From: Nephrocerus scutellatus
Lineage: Eukaryota > Arthropoda > Insecta > Diptera > Pipunculidae
DNA: 64,000 nt
Assembly: GCA_947095585.1 (NCBI GenBank)
Contig: OX352762.1
Span: forward strand, 113,242,930 to 113,306,929
Reading direction: 5' to 3'
Shown: positions 33,485-45,619 of the stretch, in pieces
Numbering within the stretch: position 1 is the stretch's first letter
Layout: every line of letters begins with the position of its first letter
Program-made: the position numbers and the translations under genes
Notes under the pieces: generated by a model
Seen by the model: the letters and a program-made list of their open reading frames with translations, nothing else
Told to the model about the DNA's origin: nothing
Databases searched by the model: none

Positions 33485-35125
33485 ACCATCATCATATTTG
33501 GCTGTACAACCGGGTCCGGTCCTGGCTTCCCGAAAAAATCCATCTACCGCTGCCAATTTCGAGCCGATGTCACTCAGTATGGAATCCCTAAACTCGAGAT
33601 GTCCTGGTCTATGCCAACATTCTAGCCTAGGCTGTCGTGTTCCATAAAACTTTCCGCAAAGGACTTTCTGAGCAGGATCCATTTCACTAACGCGATCTAG
33701 TTGTCCTTATCTACCGGAGCCTACTGAAGTTAATTCTCTTCACCATGTTGACATCACGATAACGTTCCTAGATTTCATCATTATAGAGTCTCCGGAATCG
33801 TCCTACATACGGGACCAATAATTCTCCGTAATACCTTTCTCTCGACCGCGGCTAAGAGGTCAGAATGCTTTTTGCTAATCATCCAAGTCTCGGATCCATA
33901 TGTGAGTACTGGTATGACCATTTTCTTATATACCAGCAGCTTGGATATTATGGTAAAGTTCCTGAATTTGAAGAGTCTTGACAGACTATAGTAGGCTTCA
34001 TTGGCTGTAAGCAACCGTGCGCGTATTTCTGGTTCCACGCTGTTATCGGCTGCTACAGTTGACCCGAGATAGTTAAAGGATTGCACTTCTTCAAATTTGC
34101 GCTCCACTATTTTATTTACGGGACCAATATTGTATCGTCTATTCGCAGACTAAGCCACCATGTACTTTGTTTTGCTCTCATTTATGTGCAACCCTATATC
34201 TCGTGCCGCCTGCTCGATCTGGATGGAAGCTCTTGGGTTTCTACCAACGATGTCAATATCGTCTGCGTAAGCCAGTATCTAAATGCACTTATAGAGGATT
34301 GTTCCTCTCGCCGTTACGTCAGAGTCTCGGATCATGGAATGGGCTTGATAGTAATCCGGATATTTTTACTTGGCTTATAAAATTGGTCATGGTCAACCTA
34401 CACAGTCTTGTCAGTTTATTTGGGATTCCGAATTCTCTCACGGCTTTATAAAGTTCTACTCTGGCTTTGCTATCATAGGGGGCTTTAAAGTCTACGAACA
34501 GATGGTGTAGTGAGTTTTGAAACTCTAGACATTTTTCCATCACCTGCCTAAGGGTGTAAATCTGATCAGTTGTTGATTTGCCTGGGATGAAGCAAGACTG
34601 TTATGGAGCAATGATGACTTTAGCAGGGCTATCCTGTCTTGAAGAGAGGAGACAATCTTATACGCGGGACTCAACAACGTTATACCACGATAATTGCTGC
34701 ATTTTGTGATATCTCCCTTCTTATGTATGGGGCACAGGATGCCTCTTAGCCAGTCATCTGGCATATATTTTTCCTTCCTTGCACTACTATTTCATAAATA
34801 GCTTGGTGTAATGTGAGGCGGTCTATAAACACGTGGTCTATCTGGTTGCGAGTGGCTCCATTATGGGATACCCAGGTGGCTTTGTGGATTTTTTACGCGC
34901 AAACCTTGTACTCGCAACGAACAAATTATTGCTTGCTGCCATCTCTATGACTCGTTGTCCATTGTCATTAGTGTTCTCGTGTAAGCTATTGGTGCCAGTG
35001 TACTGCCTGAATACTGGCTCCCTACCTATTTTAAAATTCCAATCCCCCAGAATGATTTTTACATCTTACTGAGGGAAGGCATGGAGTTCCCATTCGACTG
35101 ATTCAAAGAATTCTTCTTTTCCATC
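33485..35125 (-). pseudogene. RTE-type LINE, endonuclease end to C-terminus
   Basis: From high to low coordinates. Endonuclease C-terminal part: EEFFESVEWE and KIILGDWNFKIGREPVF (about 35005-35065), NNLFVARTRF and a DHVFIDR motif (about 34812-34835). RT entry: [20 protein letters not shown] then [17 protein letters not shown] (about 34640-34764). Then FQNSLHHLFVDFKAPYDS (about 34470-34520). Palm/thumb: FEEVQSFNYLGSTVAADNS (34040-34100), TYGSETWMISKKHSDLLAAV (about 33840-33905), RKVLRRIIGPV. The extreme C-terminus is REARTGPGC.AKYDD at about 33490-33530, ending in ATGATG. Frameshifts break the RT and the usual catalytic DD block is not evident. Family knowledge: RTE LINEs encode one EN-RT protein and end in short tandem repeats. 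Confidence 0.9.
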
Positions 35126-35139
35126 ATCTGGGGAATACT

Positions 35140-35402
35140 CTGGTTTTTTTAGAAGTCTTTTGAGGGTCTTTTGGGGTGTTTTGAAGGTATTTTGGTGTTC
35201 TTTTGATGGTCGTTTGGGGGAATTTTGGGGTCTTTCGAGTGTCTTTAATGAGTCTTTTGAGGGCTATTTTGGAGCCTTTCTTTTGGTGTCTTTTTGGGTC
35301 TTTTGGGGGTATTTTGAGGGTATTTTAAGTGTCTTTCGGTGGTCCTTTGGGGAGTCTTTTCGGTGTCTTTTGAGGGTATTTTTATGCTTCTTTTGGAGGC
35401 CT
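35140..35402 (+). repeat. degenerate GGTCTTTTGGGG tract (second copy)
   Basis: Many units of the form GG(G)TCTTTTGGGG or GGTATTTTGAGGG, like 2515-2650 but longer. G runs at 35296-35298 and 35305-35309 and a third GGG eight bases later nearly meet the G-quadruplex rule. The tract begins sharply at the RTE border and ends where Helitron helicase coding sequence begins. Confidence 0.8.
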
Positions 35403-35640
35403 TTCGATGGGTATTGTGTGGCGCGTCAACAAACAAAGCTGATGGTTTTCCAACACTGGAACAGGCTACATAAAATTGACCGTGCGAGAAGTATGGATTT
35501 TAAAGATTAATGCCACAAACACTCAATGACTGCCTTTTGATTTGTTTATTATAACACACCCGAAACTCCAAGTGCTTAAAGTCTAATGTGATGTCGTTAA
35601 GATTCATTGGGATGCTTTGAGAGTTCACAAAAGAAAGATC
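35403..35640 (-). pseudogene. Helitron helicase C-terminus (second family)
   Basis: The minus strand reads, in order, a SIPMNLNDITLDFKHLEF segment (about 35560-35610), YNKQIKRQSLSVCGINL (about 35505-35555), then a stop at 35500-35502 where the family has glutamate. It continues with NPYFSHGQFYVACSSVGKPS (about 35437-35499) and ALFVDAPHN. These match Helitron Pif1 motifs ('FAMTINK.QGQSL..CGINLE', 'FSHGQLYVACSRV'). The wording differs from the Helitron at 12.9-13.1 kb, so two families are present. The nonsense change and small indels make it dead. Confidence 0.88.
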
Positions 35641-36020
35641 GTGAAAATGGATCAGCTGTCAAACAATATTTGCGTACATAGAACCTACTTTTTTCCAGAT
35701 TTTTCATTTACCAAAAAGATTCAATTGATTTCTGCTGTTTGTCCGAATTTCTTTGTAATTTCCCAAGACCATAACCATAACGAACAAAGCAAAAAAAGAA
35801 TCCATCGTTCTTATCGTAAGTTATGGTCGCGAGTTCATACAAAAATCCTATGGAAAACAGCACTTTCAGTTTTTCCCGCATTTTCCAATTTTCGAGGCAA
35901 CTTTTCTATTTTTTTTCGGACTATGACACACATTTTAAAATAAATATGAGCTAAATCATTCCAGGCGTTCTAAAGTTATGCGGTTACCAACGAACAGCAT
36001 TTCATTTTTATTTATATAGA
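35641..36020 (+). mobile_element. Helitron-like non-coding end
   Basis: Direct counterpart of about 2650-3245: GTCAAA.GACATTTGCG / GTCAAACAATATTTGCG, CTGTTT(G/A)TCCGAATTT, ATAACGAACAAA.CAAAAAAAGAAT, and the AGTTATGGTCGCGAGTTCATAC block at about 35820. It ends near TATTTATATAGATT at about 36020. Both copies place this end next to a G/T-rich tract. Confidence 0.65.
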
Positions 36021-37245
36021 TTCCCGTCAAACTGAAGCGCTTGCAGAGAGAAACTTCTTAAAACTTCTTATTATTGAAAGATGATCAATATATGGCGGTA
36101 AATACTATTGTCCAACACGGAGTTTCACAAATGCCCGCTAGTATCACTAAATAAAATCCGGGAATCTTCTGTGCCTATCGCCAGTCTAGATAGATTGTTT
36201 ATAAATCATCAGAATATCGAAGAAAACCTAAAAGACGAAAAGTACATAAATACTACTCGTACTACGGCTATTAATTAACAAGAAGCTTAAATTTATAAAG
36301 TACAAGTACATAATGAAGAATAAAGGAATTTAATTTTCGGTATTGGCGTAGTTTCAGGTAAATTCCGGTCACTTATTGTAGTGAAACATCTGCCTGGATG
36401 TGAATCATGCTTACGACAGAGAAAAACGATTTCCCCTTTCCAATTAGTAAATAAAACAAATTAATGCTTGGTAATAGGTACATAAAAATTCTTAAAAAAT
36501 GTAAATAAAATTTCTTAAAGCTGCTATGGGCTATTCATTGATTGAACACCGACGTACGATCCCAATTATTTCTTCTATCAAACAATCCTCCAGTCATTTG
36601 GGAAATAACTGCAACATAGAAACAAGGCACGGGGGCTTTAGATTGTGGTGAAAATGCCAGACACAGATTCAAACTTCATCTAAACAACGTATCGCAGATA
36701 AATTAGAATGTCATAGTATCGTCAGCATATTGTTTCGCTGAAGCGTATTTTTTTGTTCATCTTTGAACTGATGGTCGAATGGACAGAGTACAGCTGACGG
36801 CATCGACCGACCATTGATATTGTCAATGAGATGCGTACAGCTATCACTTTTTACTTGGTCTCTGTATTGGCAGGTAGAACGTGGAGCACATTTTAAGCTC
36901 TCAGCGAAGACCGATGGCGCGTAAACAGTGCTTGGCTGCAACACTGAATTCGATTTGGGAATCAATTTTATCTTCTCTGATAAACTCCTTAATTTTCCAG
37001 TTTTTCGATTTCGCTGTTACACAGAAAAAAATATAGGTAAGATTAGATTAGATAGATTTTATATTATTTACTATTAGTTTAATACGTTACAGTATTTGTT
37101 TTTGCTATAAAATCAAAAGAAGCATGACATTGCCGTCTGCCGATTGACAATTAATTCTGTATAATAGTTTACTAGTTTTACCAATTTAAATTAAAAAATA
37201 AAGAATTTAGTTCACGAATGAGAATCTAGAATTTGCTTTTAATAA
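36021..37245. other. unassigned DNA
   Basis: No element recognised. A minus-strand open frame (36711-36965, 84 codons) has a fairly even residue mix with five cysteines, but no family or splice context could be recognised. It is left uncalled. Confidence 0.4.
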
Positions 37246-37252
37246 TTTGATT

Positions 37253-39700
37253 TCAATACGCAAGAGCAAATTTGCAATAGCGATACAGTTGTGTCACATT
37301 AGGCTTGTTTAAGCATCCTAGAACTTCCACGTCCGGTGTAAAATCAGTCCCGAAAAAGTGTCTTCTCGTATCCCTCAGCATCGGGCACCTTCCAAGGAAA
37401 TATAGAACATCTTCCCTTTCTCCAAGATTACATAGGGAGCAAATAATTAGAAGATCTTTTCTTTGTGGAATAAAATTCAGCTGGAGTAGTTCGCCACGAA
37501 GTTTTATCACCATCGATAGTATATCCACACTATATACGTCCCTAAAGCACCTGTCTTGCAGATTGTGACATAATTGGCTATACGTGGTTCTATGAATGGA
37601 CGCCGCTGCATCTTCCCTTAGTTGAAGGTCAACTTTTTTTTTGAGGTTATAGAGCATTGGTTTCCAATTTTAATACTCTTCTATATTAAGTTGAAGCTCC
37701 ATACCACAGCTTTGCGCTAGCTCCAGCCATTTCGCTTATCAGCTTGACCGGTTGGAAATTGTTCTAAGTGCAATATTCTTCGGCAGTCGATCACTTGGCA
37801 TTTAAGAACCTTCAGGGTAAAGTCCACTTGCATCTTTTGCGTTTTTGTGAATACTGGTGGCAGTCCTGTCTCAATCATTAGCATGTAGTTAGGTGTATTC
37901 GGTGGAAGTCGAAATGTTATTTTTATGTAGAACTTCAAGAGCTTTTCTATGGTGTCATACCTTTTGGTTCCCCATACTTGGGCTGCATACAGCATAATGG
38001 CTTCGGAGCATGCTTCAAAAACTTTGTATTTGCTGCTATGCGAAATAAGTTTGTTGGCGAAACATCTTCTCCAGGTAGCATTGCTATTTTTGCCTTTGCA
38101 ATTTTTGCATCGAAATGTTTTTTCATATTCAAGTTTTTTGTTAAGTAAACTCCTAGGTATTTGTAGTCGTACACTATTTCTCTCTCTATTGTACAGCCAT
38201 TTTTCATTAGCACAGTTCCTGCCACCTCATTTCTTAAATATCATTACCTTAGACTTCTCCAAGTTAACCACTAAGCTTCATAATTGGCAGTATTCATATA
38301 ACCGATTAATCATCCGCTGGAGAGTCTCGGGAGTTCACGCAAACATAACTATGTCGTCTGCAAACATCAGGGCCTTGATAAATGTACCTGGGAACTCTAT
38401 ACCTCCCGGTAGAAAACCTATTAGGTCTTCAAAGAGGAGTGTAAGCAATTTCGGGCTCAAAGAACATCCTTGCCTTAATCCAGCCTCTGGTTATAAATAC
38501 TCTGAAGATCCTTCCCCATCGCACAGGCACATACAGGTTTTGTAGGGCCGTGCCAAATTTGAGTGACATTCCCATACCATGTAGTTTGTAAAACAATGCA
38601 TTTCGGTCTACTGTGTCGAGGGCTGCTTTAAAGTCTATAAAGAATATGTATATAGCTTTTTCTGTCTCGCGAGAAAGGACTCCGCAATACTTTTCAATAC
38701 GAATATATGATCCACAGTCGAATATCCTGATCTAAATCCTGCTTGAAGTTCTTTCAACAAATTATTTTCCCTAATCCATAAAGTGAGCCGTTTTTGAAGA
38801 ATCGCTGTGTAGATTTTTTAAGAGGATTTAAGAAACAAGCCACCCCTATAGTTGGCTGGGACCGATTTATTTCCTTTCTTATGGATAGGGTAGATCAGGG
38901 CTTCTTTGAATTTCTCCATTATTAAAAACACAAGAGCAATCTTGTCTGTAAGATCAATGGTCACATATTTATAAAATTCGACCGGTATTTGCTCAGATCC
39001 AGGAGCTTTGCCATCCTTCAGCCCAGCCAGAGCTACATTAATTTTTCGCGGAGAAATTGGTTCATCCAGCACATTATTTGTTTAACCAGGAGCAGCATAA
39101 TGAAGCTTTCAATTCAGCAATTCCTTAAAATGAGTACATAGCACGCTAGCGGTTAGAGTTTTACTGATGGCATACTTCTTGCCATTGATTTTTTCGCCAG
39201 CTTCCAGAACTCTGCTGCAGTGTTATTTTGATTCATCCTTAGGGCTTCCGCTTCGATGAAGTTCTTTTGTTTCGTTCTTGAAGTTATCGTCGATTGAATT
39301 ACGGAACACTCTAAGCCAGGCGAATGATTGCTTCCGCGCCATCTTGCATTTCTCGTCGAACCACATCTCTCTGCATCGGTCTCTGAGGTTCTTATTTTGT
39401 CCGGTGATTGGAAAAGCTGCCTTGATAGCCTCTACAATGTTTTCCAAATCAGCCTTTTGCTGCGTGCTTAGTATTTCATCCAGTTGTCTTTTATAGGGAA
39501 GAGCGTTAACATTTTTCCAAAACAATTAAGGAAGGAACTTAATATTTCTGATCTTGTCATTTTCGTTGTTTTTCATTTGAAAAGTATGAACTATTGGTAG
39601 ATGATCTGAGTATGGCACCTGTGCCACTTTTAAATTTGTTACATGCGAATTCCATTCTCCACCAATAAGTCCATAATCGATCACTGACGTTCCTTGATGA
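37253..39700 (-). pseudogene. LINE family D: nearly complete endonuclease C-end plus RT
   Basis: From high to low coordinates. Endonuclease end: TSVIDYGLIGGEWNSH and a VPYSDHLPIVHTF segment (about 39590-39690). Linker: LLFWKNVNALPYKRQLDEIL (about 39465-39535) and RDRCREMWFDEKCKMARK (about 39330-39385). RT: PISPRKINVALAGLKDGKAP (about 39000-39060), PVEFYKYV, a YPIHKKGN.SVPANYRG block (about 38838-38890), a GLRQGCSLSPKLLTLLFEDL stretch (about 38420-38480), and catalytic ALMFADDIVMFA with FADD at 38353-38364. Thumb: YDYKYLGVYLTKNLNMKKHF. The C-terminal zinc-knuckle-like CSLCNLGEREDVLYFLGRCP lies at about 37380-37440. Several frameshifts break it, but the catalytic motifs are better kept than in other copies. 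The clade is unresolved; there is no RNase H. Confidence 0.9.
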
Positions 39701-41494
39701 AAAAAATATATTTATTTACTTTACATGAACGGACACATGAAAGGACAAACGAACACGCGCACTGTCATTGGTCTGCACACTGACGAACAAATTAGCAAGC
39801 TGATTAATAGGCTGCTGTTTTCATGGACAGGTGGGAACAGAGACAGATGGATAAACATAAAAACAGAAGGTTAGAATAATAAATAAAAATGTAGAAACTG
39901 ATAGAGACTGAATATATACCAACACATTATTTCTGGTGGTAACAAGGATGGACAGAAAAACAAATAGAAAACCGAACAAACAGATGGACATACCTTCATT
40001 TGGAGTCTGTTTAATCTTTGCAGAGACTCTCAAGCGGAACAACAGTGCTTTGTATAATTCCGGTGATCTCTAATTTAAAGCATTCTGGTAAATATTATCT
40101 CTTCTAAGGGTTAAACCAAAACTGTGTCTTGTGGTGTGTACTATTTTTTTAAAACTGTACCGTCTAGCATCTACTATACATGAAGAAACTTTTTAGTTCA
40201 AATCAGGGTGTTCTTTTTATCGAATGCGTACTGTGAGTTTAACCATTTTGGTGTTTTTGTGCATCTTCTTAACTTCTTCCTTAAATTGGCATAACATTTA
40301 CATTTATACCTCACTGGATATTTTTTTTCAGTGACAAAATGGTTTCATGTTTGTTTCTCTTCTGGCAAAATAGGCGTCGCAGTATATTCCACATCAGATT
40401 TAATGATGGTTTCGCGTGCTATCTTCTGAAGACCGTCGTATTAAATTTTCCGTTGGTACTGTGTTGTCTTGGTGTTGGTTTTAGCACCATCAACCATCGG
40501 TCGTTTGTGAGAAATGTCGTTAAGCACTTGGGTATCCTTAAATGCTTACGCTCATCGGAACCACCCACATTCACTACGACAGAGCGAGCACCGTCGACGA
40601 TGCTTTGACTTGAACGAGAATGGGTCATGCAATCGCTACAACAGTTTCGACGCTATAAATAACCGTTTGTTGGAAAGGATAAAACGAAACAGAAATTTTA
40701 TCGTGGCAACAGCCGTTTGTGGGTGCCAATGGCATTGAATCAAATTAATTCTTCTTCTTCCTTCACAGGTATTTTTCCTCGATATTGCGATTTATTGGAG
40801 GATTTTCCCAGCAGAGGATTCACAACAAGCATCACAGAGAGCTAAAAGTGGATTCGCTTTCGATCAGGTACACAAAAAAATCAAACGCTTTTAATTGACT
40901 TTCGTAGGAGGTGTTAATGTTGGACATCGTTGTATCGGGTGGATATTTGTTGATGGCGATAACGGCCGCATCGGAAAATCTCCTTTGTCCTTGCCGTGTC
41001 TAGGATATTCTTTGTATTTTCAGATGAAAACTTGCGGTTGCGACTTGTGCAGATAAGAGAACGTTTTTTGTTGTGGGCAATAAAATAGCAGCTCAACAAC
41101 AAGCACATAAATATTAAGAATATTCTGGAGTGATTGTGCAGAGTAGGAACTTATATCTATTAATTTAGGTTAATGGATAGGTAGAAATGTAGTTCTGTTC
41201 TGGAAGATGAAATGGAAGATGAAGCTGAAACGTAAAAGAATGTTGTTTGGTTGGTTGTTTACTCACAGATCAGGCCACAAAAGCAATACACTAGCATTTG
41301 TGGTTGTTGTGTTGTAACATTATTGATAAAATAATGCTTTTTTGGCGCAACAGAGCGATGTATCTCAGTCGAAACATTTCGCAAACGAATTGGAAGAATG
41401 GTGTATGTTAATTGAAACGGGGTTAAATATTTTTATTAATACATTTTCTATATTAACTTTACTTGCCCGTTGTTTGTGGATGGCTGGCCAAATC
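39701..41494. other. unassigned DNA
   Basis: Open frames at 40339-40608 (plus) and 40419-40628 (minus) overlap antisense. A pyrimidine tract with AG at 40321-40332 looks like a splice acceptor, but no recognisable exon follows. The region may hold decayed repeats. Nothing can be supported. Confidence 0.4.
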
Positions 41495-41690
41495 TTGTGA
41501 TAAATTTTTAATTCACTTCCTACAACCAGATTTTATTCAAACGTTGTACACATGTACGAGTATATCTCCGATGACAACACGTTTTCTAAAAATTTGGTAG
41601 TAATCGGACCCCAGGAACAAGGGGATTGCATATAATTTTTTTTAACTCACCCGATTTTATTCAAACTTTGCACACATGTGCATCTTTGAT
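41495..41690 (-). repeat. dispersed repeat family copy (minus)
   Basis: Reverse complements of the hallmark words occur twice: TTTATTCAAAC.TTG(T/C)ACACATG, and ATCTCCGATGACAACAC. The copy sits at the 3' side of the Jockey-like relic that also lies on the minus strand. Confidence 0.75.
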
Positions 41691-43790
41691 TGGAAAATGT
41701 AAATGAAAAATTTTAATTTTTATTGAGTTGGTTTTTTCTAAAAAAGTGTATTCTCTTAATAATTGGTGCGCGAAAAGTTTGTCAGCAACTTCGCGACGTT
41801 TTTTAGGGGTATGCAAGTTAATCAATTTTAGCCGATTTTCATAGGGTGGTAAGATATAGTTGTCGGCCCATTGGAGACCGCATAAGGCAAAACGGATAAA
41901 CCTGCGTTGCACAGCTTCAATTCTAAGGGAGTGGGTGTCGTTTAATGGTGAACAGACTTAGCTGGTATATTGAAGCTGGGGTCTGACAAAGGTAATGTAA
42001 AGGGATTAGAGCTTGTAAATTCTTTGAACCATCGTTTTATGAAACCGAGACAAGAATTGGCCTTATGCATAATTTGATCAATGTGGGAACGGAAGTTTAG
42101 CTCTCAATCACAGATAATACCCAGATCGCATATAGGAGAGATTAAGCGAACTGGTCGTTCTGAAAATAATAGATTCTGGTGGAGAGGGAGTCGGAAGTTT
42201 TTGTCGCAGCAGAATTAAGGTCGTTTTGAAGTAAGAGAGAATCGGCGGGGGTAGATATTACCTTGGAAACACCTGAAGTAGCGTTAATGGGGTCAGAGAC
42301 TGAATATCTGAAGAGAATATCTCTACTGTACGAATTCGGTAAGGTTAGTCATAGTGGACCTACCCTCTAAGAAACCGTTCCGTTGTTGTGAATTTGCAGT
42401 GAAAATACAGGGAGTCGTAAACAATGCTTTCAAAGAGTTTGGAGGTTGAAGAAAGTTTTGCTATGGGTCGGTAGTTTGATATCTCGCGTTTTCTATGGAT
42501 AGGGATAGTAAAGAAATTTTGAGAAAACGGCTTATGAGAGAGAGAGTCTAAATAGAGTTGTAAGCGGCTTACTTATACGGATTTTTTCAAAAATATGGTG
42601 GGCCGACCATATGGACCGGGGGAAAAGTCATCATTGAGCCGATTAATCATTTTGCGTACTAAATAAATTCTAATATCGGCACAGACAAGATAAGTTGAGG
42701 GCCGTTATTCATGTAGTTGAAATGTCAGTTGCAATAGATTGGCTGAAAAAGGTGGCAAATAGGTCGGCTATTGCTTTAGAGTCTGCAGATGAAGGGTTAA
42801 ATAATTTAAGACCTTATTTTGACGTAAATAAATTCGTAGAAATGTCTAGGATCAGTGATAAGGTTAAGTTGCATTGTTTCTGGCATTGCGAAGAGTACGT
42901 AATTCTTTATTATACCAGGGAGGGAAGGACGAGCAGTTTTTAGGTGACAGATAAGGGACAGATTGGAGACAGTCAAAAATTCCTGTGCAGAAGAATTCGA
43001 GAGCGATGTCAATGTTGTTGCTTAGAAAGGGGTTAAAGTTTTAGTTATTGACTAGGTTGCTTAGTTTGACAAAGTCAGCCTTAGGAAACTTTATAGAAAT
43101 ACAATTCTCAGAAACAGCAGTAATGTTGTCATTTTCATACGAAAAGGTTAGAGCGAGAGGTAGGTGATAGTGGCAAGGGTGTAGAGAAGATGGGTACTCG
43201 TGTTAACCAGAGAATTATGAGAAATTATCTAGCTGCCTAATAACTAATCTGAAAAAAGACGGAGTCAAAAAGACGATCAGTAATAAGCATTTCTGTTACT
43301 GAAGAGGAACAAAAGATGATTCATCCAATGACGGAGACCATTGCAAAAGTGCAAGGTTGAAGTCGCCAACAATTAAAAGATCGTCACCGGGATAAGCGAC
43401 GTCAAATAGAGAGCCAACAGCATCAACAACTAGTTGGTATACTTGGACGGATTCAGCAGGAGGGCGAATATAACAGCAGAGAATGTATACGCTCCGTCTG
43501 GATACATTTATTTTAGCACATACGAATTGAAAAGAAGCGGCGTTTGAGCTTTTAACGTTGGTTGCATGGAGACGATTATGTATGGCTAACAGAACACCGC
43601 AGTTGAAAGAGAGGCCAACGTTGTCTTGGCCATTAGCGCGAAAAACTGCGAAGTCATAAGTGAAGAGTTCACAGTTTAGACAGAAGTTGGTTTCGGTAAG
43701 TGAAAAACTGTCATAAGGAAAGTGTTTGTGAGTTAAGGTGCACCATCAAGGTTTTGGTGCGAAGTCACCCAACATTCTGACAGTAAAGGG
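41691..43790 (-). pseudogene. Jockey-like LINE: endonuclease plus broken RT
   Basis: From high to low coordinates. Endonuclease: FCLNCELFTYDFAVFRANGQ (about 43610-43690), NVGLSFNCGVLLAIHNRLHA, VYILCCYIRPPAESVQVYQ (about 43430-43490) and GDDLLIVGDFNLALLQW (about 43345-43395). Linker: FPPWYNKELRTLRNARN (about 42880-42935) and NPSSADSKAIADLFATFFSQ (about 42745-42810). RT entry: THSKTFFNLQTL-type remains of 'YRPIAKLSSISKLFE' (about 42430-42500). The RT catalytic block is gone; the next readable part is LLQNDLNSAATKTSDSLST (about 42180-42240). Thumb and C-terminus: ELNFRSHIDQIMHKANSCLG (about 42040-42105), AVQRRFIRFALCGLQWADNY (about 41860-41910), NRLKLINLHTPKKRREVADK. The latter is an open frame at 41661-41912. 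Confidence 0.85.
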
Positions 43791-44650
43791 AAAGAAACTG
43801 CTGGGCGCTACCGACTGTGAGAGATGGAACAATTGGATGGGGCAATTAGGGTCGAAAAAATTTGTAATTCGGGATTTTTGGAGATACGAGAGCCGTGACT
43901 TCAGAAATTTTTAAGTTACGGCTACGGATTGTGTTAACTTTTCAGTTGTGTAGATATAAGCTTAAAATTTGGCATCTATAAAATTTGTTTGTTATTTTTG
44001 TTATTCCTTAGATTCTGATACCATTATTGCTATGAAAACATTCCTGTAGGCAGGCAGTAAAACTTTACGCGCCTGTTGCCAGTACATCATAAAAAAAAGA
44101 ATAACCAAATATCAAAATAGACAAGGCTAACAAGTTGCTCATGACTGCAAAAGGTACCAAAAATAAAAGTGAATATACCGCTGATGAAGGATACCGAGAA
44201 ACTTCTGTCGTCGTGTATTAATTTTACAGAACAACTTGGAATATTCTTGTTGTTCTTGCATATGAGTAGAGGTTTTTTTGTTTGTAATCAACACATTGTT
44301 CCGGACTTTCGACATCATACTGCTGTACATACCCACCTCGACTGCTTCCGACTGTAATGTTCTCTTATTTGCATAAAGGTATGAAAATGCTAAGCAGCCC
44401 TTTGTGAAATTTCGTAAGTGTATTTTATAGCATAACGTTGTGAGCAATTCAAACGAGAATATTTTATATCCATAAATTCATGAATATTCATAATTATTTA
44501 CGTTGTTGAATTGTTTTGAATTTTTTCATAGCCACATGCTGGCTAAAGTACTGCAACTCTAAAGATGGGTTCCCTTATTTAAGATGAAGTTAATAAACAA
44601 TAAGCTACCAAACGTAGTACAATATAGTGTACATCGTGCACGCAAAGGCA
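43791..44650. other. unassigned DNA
   Basis: No recognisable element or gene. The frame at 44139-44447 (minus) has no similarity known to me. Confidence 0.4.
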
Positions 44651-44654
44651 TCAT

Positions 44655-45610
44655 ATGAACCGAACACTGGAACCAGTATTTGGATCAATTTGGTGGAAGC
44701 AAAGCTGTTGCGCTCGATATTTCCAAGACATTTGACAGAAATTGGCACCTAGCTCTTTTGTCCAAAATCATGGAGCTGACGAAAAACTGCTTCAATGGAT
44801 TAGAAGATATCTTCTGGACCACTCAATTCAAGTTGTATTGGACGGTTTCAAGTGTAAAGTACATCACATTAATGCTGGCCTTCCACAGGGTTCTATTTTG
44901 TCCCCGACACTATTTCTCATTTTTATTTATGATCTCTTATCTGTGACTTCTAATTCAATTCAGTCTTTCACTGACGACAGAACTCTCAGCTTTTTAAATA
45001 AGTTTAAGGAACGTCCCTCCACTTATCATGTGGAGCTCAAACAACTACATATGTTAAAGACTTCAAATTCTGACCTGGAATTGGGGGAAAACAATCGAGT
45101 GGAATTTAACGCTTCCAAAACCCAATGCTGTCGCTTGGCATCAAAGAGAGTCCCTAATCAAATGCCATTATCCATGAATGGCTCTTACATAGAAGAAACT
45201 GAAAAACTCGCAATTCTCGGGATGTATGTTAACGACAAGCTTTGTTGAAATGACCACATATTTACTGTCGCCAAAAACGCTGCGAAATGTTTAGGCTTTC
45301 TAGTCCAGTGCAAGAAAAATTTCACTCCCTCTGATCTGGCTATTATCTACAAGGCTTTTATTCCCCATATATTTGAGTATAATTGTCATATCTGGTCTGG
45401 CGCGCATAAAACTACCTTGTATCAGCTACATAAAATACAAAACCGAGCAATAAAACTTATCGGTGACGAAATCAATAGATTCACTTGAACACTTCAGGAA
45501 CGTTTCCTGCTTTTCACTGTTTTATCGCTTCTTCCACCAGCGGTGCTCAAGAGAAATAGCCAGCTGCATGCCACCTCTCCTTGAATTCAACCGCAATACT
45601 CATGGTGCCG
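44655..45610 (+). pseudogene. LINE family A copy 4: RT catalytic half
   Basis: Truncated on both sides. It begins within RT at LDQFGGSKAVALDISKTFDR (about 44676-44740). After a frameshift: SIQVVLDGFKCKVHHINAGL (about 44823-44880), PQGSILSPTLFLIFIYDLLS (about 44883-44940) and SFTDDRTLSF (about 44962-44995), where the catalytic FADD is now FTDD. The thumb follows in the same frame: NRVEFNASKTQCCRLASKRV, then NGSYIEETEKLAILGMYVND to a stop at 45246. C-terminal remains (NRAIKLIGD, SREIASCMPPLLE) are followed to about 45600. The open frame at 44742-45248 is the longest unbroken piece of family A in the window. Confidence 0.9.
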
Positions 45611-45619
45611 ATGCCCCAC

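Noticed and set aside
36711..36965. Possible host exon (84 codons, minus strand)
   Set aside because: The composition is plausible, but no family, splice site pair or neighbouring exon could be recognised.
40321..40608. Splice-acceptor-like tract followed by an open frame
   Set aside because: The frame overlaps an antisense frame of equal quality and matches nothing known to me.
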